Part shown: in pieces, positions 31,751-43,215 of the stretch
Layout of the letters: the number at the start of each line of letters is the position of its first letter
Position numbering within the stretch: position 1 is the stretch's first letter
Source of the DNA: Mycobacterium gordonae
GTDB lineage: Bacteria > Actinomycetota > Actinomycetes > Mycobacteriales > Mycobacteriaceae
Assembly (NCBI RefSeq): GCF_001417955.2
Contig: NZ_LKTM01000299.1
Location: forward strand, 1 to 50,968
Direction of reading: 5' to 3'
Length of the DNA stretch: 50,968 nucleotides
Position numbers and translations under genes: made by a program
The notes under the pieces: generated by a model
Told to the model about the DNA's origin: nothing
The model's input: the letters and a program-made list of their open reading frames with translations, nothing else
The model's database searches: none

Positions 31751-32953
31751 ATGGATTTCATCGGACTGCCGCCCGAGGTCACCTCGGCGCTGATCCACTC
31801 GGGGCCCGGAGGGGAACCGCTGCTCGATGCCTCGTATGCGTGGCAACGGCTCGGTTACGACTTGGAGGAGTCGATTCGCGCCTATTCCCCGGTGCTCGGG
31901 GCGGTGGCCGAGGCCTGGAACGGCCCGGCGTCCGCGGCCATGATCGAGGCGGTCGGCACCTACCTCACCTGGCTGGGCGGTACCGCACAGCAGTGTCTGG
32001 CACTGGGGTCCGCGGCGCAGGCCGCCGCGGGTGCGTTCGGGGTCGTGCAGTCCGCGGTCGTGCATCCTTCGGTAGTGGCTGCCAACCGTGCCCAGTTGGC
32101 GCGGTTGCTCGCGACCAACGGGCTGGGCAAGAATGTCACGGCGATCGCCGAAACCGAGGCGCAGTACGAACGCATGTGGGTCAGCAACGCCTCGGCCATG
32201 TATCGCTACCAGGCGGCCTCGGCGCAGGCCCTGCAGCTGCCGATGTTCACCTCCCCGCCGTCGATCACCACGCCGGAGGGGCCGGCGGCTCAGGCCGAGG
32301 CGGTGCAGACGGCGACTGCCCAGGCGACGTCGAGCAACGTGTCGTCGGTGCTCGCCAATGCCGCCGCGGCAGTCGCCCCGGCGGACGCCGTGCCGCCGCC
32401 GGTGTCTCCGGTCGACACGCTGCTGCAGGCGATCGGTGTCACCTTCGACCCCAACCAGGGGTGGTTCGGCCTGGCCAACACCTACGCCAATCAGTTCGTG
32501 TCGTCCGGATTCCCGATCAACATGCTCAGCTACCTGGCGCAGAACACCTCGGCTCAGGCGCTGCAGTCGGTCGCCCCCGACATCGCCGCAGGCCTCTCGG
32601 AGGGCGAGTCGGCCATCGGATCACTCACGAGCGCGACCACGGCGCTGGGTTCGGCCGAACCGGCGGCCGCGATGGGCGTCGCCGTTTCGATGGGAAGCCT
32701 GTCCGCGCCGCCGGCCGCCACCGCGGTGCTGACCGGCGCGCACATGCCGGTGCAGCTCGCGTCGGCGGCGTCGCCGCTGCCCGCCGGGGATGCCGGTTCC
32801 GACTTCCCGATGCTGCCGCCGCTGATGGCGCCGCCCATCACACCCTCGGCGGGAAGCGGCTGGAAGAAGCGCAAGGAGCCGAAGTACGAGGACCTCGCGA
32901 TGGGCCTGGAGCTCAAGGGCACCTTCATGACCCGCCCCCCCTCAGCGGGGTGA
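31751..32953 (+). CDS. PPE family protein
   Basis: The N-terminal 180 residues are a PPE domain, starting MDFIGLPPEVTSALIHSG and including EAWNGPASAAM (the WxG-like turn) and ETEAQYERMWVSNASAMY. The rest (about 180-400) is Ala/Ser/Pro-rich and lacks the SVP, PPW and MPTR subgroup motifs. It ends with a charged tail (GWKKRKEPKYEDLAMG). I start at the ATG at 31751 from the PPE consensus; an in-frame GTG at 31742 lies 9 bp upstream. No PE partner is adjacent. It sits between pstS and lpqC in a block absent from this interval in H37Rv. Confidence 0.92.
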   Translation: MDFIGLPPEVTSALIHSGPGGEPLLDASYAWQRLGYDLEESIRAYSPVLGAVAEAWNGPASAAMIEAVGTYLTWLGGTAQQCLALGSAAQAAAGAFGVVQSAVVHPSVVAANRAQLARLLATNGLGKNVTAIAETEAQYERMWVSNASAMYRYQAASAQALQLPMFTSPPSITTPEGPAAQAEAVQTATAQATSSNVSSVLANAAAAVAPADAVPPPVSPVDTLLQAIGVTFDPNQGWFGLANTYANQFVSSGFPINMLSYLAQNTSAQALQSVAPDIAAGLSEGESAIGSLTSATTALGSAEPAAAMGVAVSMGSLSAPPAATAVLTGAHMPVQLASAASPLPAGDAGSDFPMLPPLMAPPITPSAGSGWKKRKEPKYEDLAMGLELKGTFMTRPPSAG

Positions 32954-32976
32954 GCAAAGTCGGTACGTTTGACGGC

Positions 32977-33894
32977 ATGCCCTGGGCGCGACTGCTCCTG
33001 CTGGCCGTTCTGCTCGCCTGCCTGGTCGGGTGCGGTGAGCGGCAGGTTGCGGCGGCCCGCGCGCGGGATCAGGCGGGAATCTTCCCCTACGGCGGACTGA
33101 ACCGGACCTATCTGGTGCACGTGCCGCCCGGTCCGCCGGTCGGGCTGGTGCTCAACCTGCACGGCGGCGGCGGCACCGGCGCGGGGCAGCGCGGCCTGAC
33201 CGATTTCGACTCCGTCGCCGATGCCAACGGCCTGCTGGTGGTCTACCCCGACGGCTACGACAAGAGCTGGGGCGACGGCCGGGGCGCGGCGCCGGCCGAC
33301 CGCAAACGTCTCGACGACGTCGGCTTCCTGGTCTCACTGGTCACCAAGCTGCGCGATGACTTCAAGGTCCCCACGGGACATGTCTTCGCCACCGGCATGT
33401 CCAACGGCGGGTTCATGTCCAATCGCCTGGCCTGCGAGCGTGCCGATGTGTTCGCGGCGATCGCGCCGATCTCCGGCACGCTGGGCGTCGGCGTGGCGTG
33501 CAACCCGTCTCGGCCGGTGTCGGTGCTGGACGCGCACGGCACCGGAGATCCGGTGGTTCCCTACAACGGCGGCGACGTCCGCGGCCGCGGCGGGCTGAGC
33601 CACGCCATCTCGGTCAACAGCCTGCTCGACCGGTGGCGGGCCGTCGACCGCTGCCAGGGTCCGCCGACAATCGAGGATCTGCCTCCGGTCAACGACGGGA
33701 CCGTGGTGCGCCGGTACGACTCGGAAGGGTGCGCGGACGGCACCGAAGTCGTCCTGTACCAGATCGAGAAGGGCGGGCACACGTGGCCGGGCGGCAAGCA
33801 GTACCTGCCGAAGACGGTCATCGGGGCCACCACCCGGGTGTTCGACGGCTCCCAGGTCATCGCCGAGTTCTTCCTGACGCACGGCCGCGACTGA
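32977..33894 (+). CDS. lpqC: Esterase lipoprotein LpqC
   Basis: The product (305 aa) has a signal sequence ending in lipobox LVGC (C19) and a PHB-depolymerase-like alpha/beta hydrolase: oxyanion LNLHGGGG, nucleophile elbow GMSNGGFMS, acid in DAHGTGDPVVPY and histidine in GGHTWPGG. It is a surface esterase of unknown substrate. I choose the ATG at 32977 because the lipoprotein signal begins there; 304 residues is what I recall for M. tuberculosis LpqC. The frame is open far upstream through the PPE gene but that part has no family sequence. It is convergent with nei2. Confidence 0.92.
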   Translation: MPWARLLLLAVLLACLVGCGERQVAAARARDQAGIFPYGGLNRTYLVHVPPGPPVGLVLNLHGGGGTGAGQRGLTDFDSVADANGLLVVYPDGYDKSWGDGRGAAPADRKRLDDVGFLVSLVTKLRDDFKVPTGHVFATGMSNGGFMSNRLACERADVFAAIAPISGTLGVGVACNPSRPVSVLDAHGTGDPVVPYNGGDVRGRGGLSHAISVNSLLDRWRAVDRCQGPPTIEDLPPVNDGTVVRRYDSEGCADGTEVVLYQIEKGGHTWPGGKQYLPKTVIGATTRVFDGSQVIAEFFLTHGRD

Positions 33895-33902
33895 GCGCAG
33901 CC

Positions 33903-34652
33903 TCACCGTTGGCAGGACGGGCACCAGTACTGCACCCGTTCGGCGTCACCGTCGTAGGCGATGGGTGTGCCACACCGCCGGCACGGTTGCCCCGCCCGCC
34001 CGTACACCCAGACCTGCCGACCGGCCCGGGTGTCGCCGGTGGTGGTGCGGTTGCGGCGAGAGCGGTTGGCCCACAACATCTCCCGCGCTCGCGAGACCAG
34101 CCGTAGCGGATCGGCGATGGCGCGCACCGGCGCGGTCGGCAGATGCCCGCTGATGAAACACAACTCGTTGCTGTAGACATTGCCGACCCCGGCCATGACG
34201 CGCTGGTCCAGCAACGCGGCGGCGATGGCGCGATCCGGCTGCGCCATCAGGTTGGCGGCGGCGAGCTGAGGGTCCCAGTCCGGGCCGAGCAGATCCGGCC
34301 CCAGATGCGCGACGACGACGCCGTCGTGCTCGCGCTCGAGTATCTCGAGCACACCTAGATCGATTCCGACGGCACGAATATCACCGGCTTCCAGGATGAT
34401 TCGTGCCCGGTGATCCACCCGCTGACGGCCGATCCGCCAGCTGCCGTCCATCTTCAGGTGGGAATGGATGCTGGCCGGGCCAACTCTGATGAACAGGTGC
34501 TTGCCCCTGCTGAGGACCTCGTCCACCACCTGCCCGGTGAGGTCCACGGTGGCGAACTTGGGCACCCGGACGTCGCAGCGGGTGAGGGTGCGACCGACGA
34601 GGTGCTCGCGCAGGTTCGCGGCGGTATGCCAAACGGTGTCGCCTTCGGGCAT
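33903..34652 (-). CDS. nei: Endonuclease VIII-like DNA glycosylase Nei2
   Basis: The 249-residue protein has the Fpg/Nei catalytic start M-P-E (Pro2, Glu3), SRGKHLFIR with the conserved lysine, the helix-two-turn-helix DQRVMAGVGNVYSNELCF, and a C-terminal zinc finger (CRRCGTPIAY ... YWCPSC). It removes oxidised pyrimidines and nicks the abasic site. The ATG at 34652 is fixed by the need for Pro2. It begins 2 bp after the lhr stop, so repair helicase and glycosylase are co-expressed, as in H37Rv Rv3296-Rv3297. Confidence 0.94.
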   Translation of the reverse strand: MPEGDTVWHTAANLREHLVGRTLTRCDVRVPKFATVDLTGQVVDEVLSRGKHLFIRVGPASIHSHLKMDGSWRIGRQRVDHRARIILEAGDIRAVGIDLGVLEILEREHDGVVVAHLGPDLLGPDWDPQLAAANLMAQPDRAIAAALLDQRVMAGVGNVYSNELCFISGHLPTAPVRAIADPLRLVSRAREMLWANRSRRNRTTTGDTRAGRQVWVYGRAGQPCRRCGTPIAYDGDAERVQYWCPSCQR

Positions 34653-34654
34653 GG

Positions 34655-39214
<4,560 letters not shown>

Positions 39215-39247
39215 CTTGCCATGGTGCCAAGGGGCACCGACAAGTGA

Positions 39248-39925
39248 CTAAACCTGCGGCTTGAAGCGTGCGGTCGCCATCGCCTCGGCCAGTTGCGGCG
39301 GGATGTCTTTGACGCGGGCGATCGCGTCCAGCAGCGTGTGCGCGCAGGCGTCGGCGAGCCGGTCGGCTTCCAGCGTCTGATCCATGATCCGCTGCCGGCA
39401 GGTTTCGAAGGTGAACGCCAGCCAGCCGTTCAGGATGACCCGCAGGTCGCGTTCGACCTCGGCCTCCAGCGCCGCCTGTCCGGGTATGCCACCCACCACT
39501 TCCGCGATGCGGGTCATGATGTGTTGCATCTGGCGGTTCTTGGCCTCGTCGTCGATGCCGAGCAGGACCGGGTCGGAGCGGCCGAGTCCCACGTATGCCG
39601 CCCAGGCGGCCTCCGGATTCTGTTCGTGGTAGGCCATGTAGGCCAGCACGCCCATCCGGATCTCCTCGAACATCGTCATGCCCGGGGAAGGCTGGGTGTT
39701 GGTCGCCGCGTAGAGCCGGTCCGCTTCGTCCTTGACCACCGCGGCGAAGAACGCCCGCTTGTCAGGGAAGTAGTGATACATGAGCGCACGCGAAACACCG
39801 GCGCGCTCGGCAATCTCGTCGATCCGCACCTCGTCGTAGGGTCGCTTACCGAAGACTTCCGCCCCCAGAGCGAGCAGTTCGGCGCGTCGATCCTCGGGGG
39901 ATAACCGCCTCCTGGCTGTCGCCAT
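39248..39925 (-). CDS. TetR-family regulator (Rv3295-like)
   Basis: Residues 10-60 form a TetR DNA-binding domain (DEIAERAGVSRALMYHYFPDKRAFFAAVV); the rest is an all-helical ligand domain with FTFETCRQR. It is the first gene of a likely TetR-lhr-nei2 operon and may control it; the ligand is unknown. A TAATAT hexamer on the minus strand (39934-39939) lies 8 bp before the ATG, so the promoter is next to the start. ATAT half-sites (ATATTACTCAC / GTGGATAT) around it form an imperfect palindrome that might be its own operator. Confidence 0.9.
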   Translation of the reverse strand: MATARRRLSPEDRRAELLALGAEVFGKRPYDEVRIDEIAERAGVSRALMYHYFPDKRAFFAAVVKDEADRLYAATNTQPSPGMTMFEEIRMGVLAYMAYHEQNPEAAWAAYVGLGRSDPVLLGIDDEAKNRQMQHIMTRIAEVVGGIPGQAALEAEVERDLRVILNGWLAFTFETCRQRIMDQTLEADRLADACAHTLLDAIARVKDIPPQLAEAMATARFKPQV

Positions 39926-40045
39926 AAGGACAGATATTACTCACGGTGGATATGAAGACCGCCACGGCGGATGGGTCCGCCGGATTTCGTTCGTCTTCCG
40001 GCGCAGGTCGGGGCTGTGAAATGAGCCCGACGCGGACTCCTGCCG

Positions 40046-40071
40046 GTTTGCCTGGGGGGCACGCGGGGTAT
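40046..40071 (+). promoter_or_regulatory. SigF promoter upstream of the Rv3289c-like gene
   Basis: GTTT at 40046-40049 and GGGTAT at 40066-40071 with a 16-bp spacer match the mycobacterial SigF consensus (GTTT-N15-17-GGGTAT). It lies 75 bp before the first gene of the locus, so SigF would drive it. Confidence 0.75.
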
Positions 40072-40145
40072 TGGACGAAAACGCGTCGCGGCTAACGAAA
40101 ACCGGCAGCTGCCGCGAGCGACTCGCGAGATACAGAGGTGCTCCG

Positions 40146-40535
40146 ATGCGAACAGCAGACGAGAGAATACGCGGCGATCGCGCAAATCAGGACGACAGAG
40201 AAGTCCACGCCGCCATCCGCTTCGCCGCCCTGGCCACTGCCGCCGCGGTGGGTTTCGTGGTGATAGCGGCCCTGTGGGTCAGCACCTGCGGAGGGGTCAG
40301 CACGGACACCGTGGCCTGCGGTCCGCCGGAGCGGGGCATCCTCGCGTTCGGTGGTCCGCTGATTCTGCTGATCGCCGGGGTGTGGGCGTTCCTGCGCACC
40401 TACCGGGTGTGGCGGGACCAGGGCACCTGGTGGGGCTGGCACGGCGCGGGGTGGTTCCTGCTGACCCTGATGCTGGTGACGTTGTCGATGAGCGCGCCGC
40501 ACATCGCCGGCCCGGCCTTGGCGCTGGCTCTCTGA
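40146..40535 (+). CDS. Small membrane protein of the SigF locus (Rv3289c-like)
   Basis: The 129-residue protein has a charged N-terminus and three likely membrane helices (FAALATAAAVGFVVIAALWV, ILAFGGPLILLIAGVWAFL, WFLLTLMLVTLSM). The ATG at 40146 follows AGAGGTG; in-frame codons up to 40071 run into the promoter. By order and size it corresponds to H37Rv Rv3289c (about 125 aa), a membrane protein of unknown function next to usfY. The SigF promoter 75 bp upstream makes it a SigF-regulon member by inference. In H37Rv the lat region lies upstream; here it is the TetR gene. Confidence 0.82.
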   Translation: MRTADERIRGDRANQDDREVHAAIRFAALATAAAVGFVVIAALWVSTCGGVSTDTVACGPPERGILAFGGPLILLIAGVWAFLRTYRVWRDQGTWWGWHGAGWFLLTLMLVTLSMSAPHIAGPALALAL

Positions 40536-40651
40536 GGTCTGCGCCGTCGCAAACTTGCCACGTCTGCGCCCTCCCAATCCCGTTCCAGTAGTTCTACCGT
40601 TGGTTGTAGAGCCCGTTGAACAGGCTCTTCGGAATGGAATGAGGAGGAGTC

Positions 40652-40963
40652 ATGGGGGACACATTTCGTGACCCCGTCGACCACTTGCGGACGACGCGGC
40701 CACTTGCCGGCGAATCGTTGATCGACGTCCTGCACTGGCCGGGGTACTTCCTGGTGGTGGCCGGGATCATCGGCGGTGTCGGCTCGCTTGCGGCCTTCGC
40801 CACCGGACACCACTCGCAGGGCGTGACCTCCGGCATCGCGGCGGCCGTCGTCGCGGTGATCGGCGCTCTATGGCTGGCTGTCGAGCACGCGCGGATCCGC
40901 AGGATCGCCGACCGCTGGTACGCCCAGCACCCGGAAGTCCAGCGTCAGAGGCTGGCGAGCTAA
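40652..40963 (+). CDS. usfY: SigF-locus membrane protein UsfY
   Basis: The 103-residue protein starts MGDTFRDPVDHLRTTRPLAGESLIDV, the conserved UsfY N-terminus, then has two membrane helices (YFLVVAGIIGGVGSLAAF and GIAAAVVAVIGALWLAV) and ends in a basic/helical tail (RIRRIADRWYAQHPEV). Function is unknown beyond its SigF association. A strong ribosome site, AGGAGGAG, lies a few bases before the ATG. I recall a longer annotated protein (137 aa) in H37Rv, probably from a different start choice. It follows the Rv3289c-like gene by 116 bp. Confidence 0.9.
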   Translation: MGDTFRDPVDHLRTTRPLAGESLIDVLHWPGYFLVVAGIIGGVGSLAAFATGHHSQGVTSGIAAAVVAVIGALWLAVEHARIRRIADRWYAQHPEVQRQRLAS

Positions 40964-41032
40964 CGGATTGTCTGCCCGCTCCCGCGAGGCGGCCGGGTCG
41001 GGAAGGTCACAGCAGGAAACCAGGTCGGCGGC

Positions 41033-41058
41033 GTTTTTACCCACCGACAACTGGGTAT
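41033..41058 (+). promoter_or_regulatory. SigF promoter of the rsbW-sigF operon
   Basis: GTTT (41033-41036), 16-bp spacer, GGGTAT (41053-41058): a near-perfect SigF promoter, at the place where the autoregulated usfX/rsbW promoter is known in M. tuberculosis. The predicted transcript starts near 41065, about 260 nt before the rsbW ATG. This is the main functional element in the 361-bp gap between usfY and rsbW. Confidence 0.85.
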
Positions 41059-41070
41059 CAAGTTTGCACC

Positions 41071-41223
41071 ATGATGAGTACCGGCAATTCTGCGTTAGCG
41101 TGGTCACCCCATCATGGGGCACAGAATCACGACGACACCGACACATACCCTTATCGCAACCAGGGCCGTGCCGGTTATGCCTGCGTGGCCCGCAACTGGT
41201 TAGATACCCGGTGGCGATCATGA
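41071..41223 (+). CDS. Possible small leader ORF in the rsbW-sigF transcript
   Basis: An ATG-ATG start at 41071/41074 lies about 5 nt after the expected SigF transcription start and opens 50 codons (MMSTGNSALAWSPHH...), ending in an ATGA overlap with an in-frame ATG (41220) that would extend RsbW by 35 residues. This geometry fits a near-leaderless leader ORF coupled to rsbW. The peptide has no recognised motif, and it could be a chance frame. Confidence 0.25.
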   Translation: MMSTGNSALAWSPHHGAQNHDDTDTYPYRNQGRAGYACVARNWLDTRWRS

Positions 41224-41324
41224 CCAACCGGCTCGACCCCTTGGTCCACGGCGGGCCGCAATCCGGCGCCCCTGCCGGGACCCCTGCCAGGAGTAGTGTC
41301 GGCCGAATATTGCCGGGAGGCCAG

Positions 41325-41762
41325 ATGACCGATGCGGATCAGCGCGCTGACGGGCGCCAACGCGGATACCGCGCCGTCGAATTGAACGTTGCTGCACGCC
41401 TGGAGAACCTGGCCATGCTGCGCACGTTGGTCGGTGCCATCGGCACCTTCGAAGACCTGGATTTCGACGCCGTGGCGGACCTGCGGCTGGCGGTCGACGA
41501 AGCGTGCACGCGTCTGATCCGTTCGGCCACACCCGGTGCGATCCTGAGCCTGGTGGTCGACCCGCGGGACGACGAGCTCGTGGTCGAGGCCTCCGCGGCC
41601 TGTGACACCCACGACGTGGTGGCGCCGGGCAGCTTCAGCTGGCATGTCCTGACCTCCCTGGCCGATGATGTCCAGACTTTCCATGACGGTCGCGAACCCG
41701 ATGCAGCGGGCAGTGTCTTCGGCATCTCGTTGACCGCGCGACGGGCGGCCCCCAGTAAGTGA
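41325..41762 (+). CDS. rsbW: Anti-sigma factor RsbW (UsfX)
   Basis: RsbW is a GHKL-fold protein that binds SigF and blocks it until anti-anti-sigma factors take over. The 145 residues include VELNVAARLENLAMLRTLVGAIGTFEDLDFDAV, the LAVDEACTRLI helix in N-box position, and SFSWHVLTSLADDVQTFHDG. GGGAGG 4 bp before the ATG at 41325, together with an exact match to the 145 residues I recall for M. tuberculosis, fixes the start; an ATG at 41220 is an alternative. sigF starts 8 bp after the stop. Confidence 0.95.
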   Translation: MTDADQRADGRQRGYRAVELNVAARLENLAMLRTLVGAIGTFEDLDFDAVADLRLAVDEACTRLIRSATPGAILSLVVDPRDDELVVEASAACDTHDVVAPGSFSWHVLTSLADDVQTFHDGREPDAAGSVFGISLTARRAAPSK

Positions 41763-41769
41763 CTGCCAG

Positions 41770-42558
41770 TTGACAGAGCAAACTGCCGGCGGTTCCAATT
41801 CGCGTCCCAACGAATACGCCGATGTCCCGGACATGTTCCGCGAGCTGGCGGGCTTCACCGCCGGCTCGGCGGAATTCCAGCGCCACCAGGACAAGATCGT
41901 GGAGCGCTGCCTGCCGCTGGCCGATCACATCGCTCGGCGGTTCGAGGGGCGTGGCGAGCCACGCGATGACTTGATCCAGGTCGCACGCGTCGGTCTGGTC
42001 AATGCCGTCGTCCGCTTCGACGTCGAAACCGGTTCGGATTTCGTCTCTTTCGCGGTGCCCACCATCATGGGCGAGGTCCGTCGCCACTTCCGCGACAACA
42101 GCTGGTCGGTCAAGGTTCCGCGCCGGCTGAAGGAACTGCACCTGCGGCTGGGCACCGCCACCGCCGAGTTGTCGCAGCGGTTGGGCCGCGCGCCCACCGC
42201 AACCGAACTCGCCGCCGAGCTGGGTATGGACCGGGCCGAGGTGGTCGAGGGCCTGGTTGCCGGCAGCTCCTACAACACGCTGTCCATCGACAGTGGTGGC
42301 GGCAATGAAGACGACGATGCGCGCGCCATCGCCGACACCCTGGGCGACGTCGACCAGGGCCTCGATCGCATCGAGAACCGCGAGGCGCTGCGCCCGTTGC
42401 TGGAGGCGCTGCCGGAGCGGGAGCGAATGGTGTTGGTACTGCGGTTCTTCGAGTCGATGACGCAGACGCAGATCGCCGAGCGGGTGGGCATCTCGCAGAT
42501 GCATGTGTCCCGGTTGCTGGCGAAATCGCTAGCTCGACTCCGGGATCAGTTGGAGTAG
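41770..42558 (+). CDS. sigF: Stress sigma factor SigF
   Basis: This 262-residue sigma-70 family group 3 factor has region 2 (LPLADHIARRFEGRGEPRDDLIQVA, SFAVPTIMGEVRRHFRDNSW), region 3 (LSQRLGRAPTATELAAELGM) and region 4 (LPERERMVLVLRFFESMTQTQIAERVGISQMHVSRLL). It directs stress and stationary-phase transcription from GTTT/GGGTAT promoters. The TTG at 41770 is the only start that joins the conserved N-terminus; the GTG in the end of rsbW leads to a stop at once. Close coupling to rsbW ensures matched amounts of sigma and anti-sigma. Confidence 0.95.
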   Translation: MTEQTAGGSNSRPNEYADVPDMFRELAGFTAGSAEFQRHQDKIVERCLPLADHIARRFEGRGEPRDDLIQVARVGLVNAVVRFDVETGSDFVSFAVPTIMGEVRRHFRDNSWSVKVPRRLKELHLRLGTATAELSQRLGRAPTATELAAELGMDRAEVVEGLVAGSSYNTLSIDSGGGNEDDDARAIADTLGDVDQGLDRIENREALRPLLEALPERERMVLVLRFFESMTQTQIAERVGISQMHVSRLLAKSLARLRDQLE

Positions 42559-42915
42559 CCGCGACTGCGCGGACCGCTTCGGCTCATTGACCGGCAGCAC
42601 GCCGTCCGGGTCGCAGATGCGCAGTAGCCGGGACACGGCCACACTGGGCACCATTGCCCATCGCACATCGGCGCCCGAGCACCCCACATTGATCCGGTGC
42701 AAAGCCGAAAAACCGGCTGTGCCAATGAATTTCAGGCCGGTCAGATCCAGTGTCAGCCAGCGGCAGTGCTTGATGCAGCGCGCGACGTATTCGGCGAGCA
42801 GGTCGGCGTTGGCGGCATCAAGCTCGCCGTACGCGCTGACCGTGCCCGAACCGTGTTCCCACTGGGCGGTGAACTCGGCGTTTTCGCATTTGAGCCAGGT
42901 TTGGGAGATAGACAT
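42529..42915 (-). CDS. STAS-domain protein (anti-anti-sigma-like)
   Basis: The 128-residue protein has a STAS fold (YGELDAANADLLAEYV, LTLDLTGLKFIGTAGFSAL). The usual phosphorylatable D-S-S/T at the helix start is G-T66-A here, so Thr66 is the only candidate phosphosite. Related mycobacterial proteins share FIGTAGFSALHRINV and SRLLRICDPDG. GGAG 7 bp before the ATG supports the start. It is convergent with sigF and overlaps its 3' end by 30 bp. In H37Rv accA3 follows sigF directly, so this gene is extra here; a role in releasing SigF from RsbW is a reasonable but unproven guess. Confidence 0.85.
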   Translation of the reverse strand: MSISQTWLKCENAEFTAQWEHGSGTVSAYGELDAANADLLAEYVARCIKHCRWLTLDLTGLKFIGTAGFSALHRINVGCSGADVRWAMVPSVAVSRLLRICDPDGVLPVNEPKRSAQSRLLQLIPESS

Positions 42916-43215
42916 TTGTGAGCTCCATCAGTCGACGGTGGTCGTTGCTGTGGATCACATCAAGTGGGCGAGATGCCGCTTTTAGAAATCGCACCTACCG
43001 GACGTTGTTTCCGGGGGGGCTGTGAACTCAACCTATTTACGACCCTACCCGCGATGCGGAAGGCCGACAAACGAAGGCGCCGGATTCACAGAAAGGCCGG
43101 CCAGGCCACCGCCGCCTTCCGCAGCCTTGAGTGTGCGGCCACTGCGGCTGCACCGGCGTGTCGGCCGTGGTGAGCGCACACCCAACGCGGTGGGCGCACA
43201 CCCAACGCGCCCCGG
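42916..43215. other. 300-bp non-coding gap between STAS gene and accA3
   Basis: I see no gene here. The left part holds the STAS gene's upstream region, without a SigF promoter. It includes a run of seven G near 43013-43020. The right part holds a 20-bp tandem repeat and the 3' flank of accA3. Confidence 0.5.
43171..43210. repeat. 20-bp tandem direct repeat, two copies
   Basis: The units TGAGCGCACACCCAACGCGG and TGGGCGCACACCCAACGCGC differ at two positions and directly abut, ending 6 bp before the accA3 stop. Function is unknown. Confidence 0.6.

Noticed and set aside
42916..43060. SigF promoter for the STAS gene
   Set aside because: No GTTT-N16-GGGTAT on the minus strand; the nearest GGTAGG does not fit.
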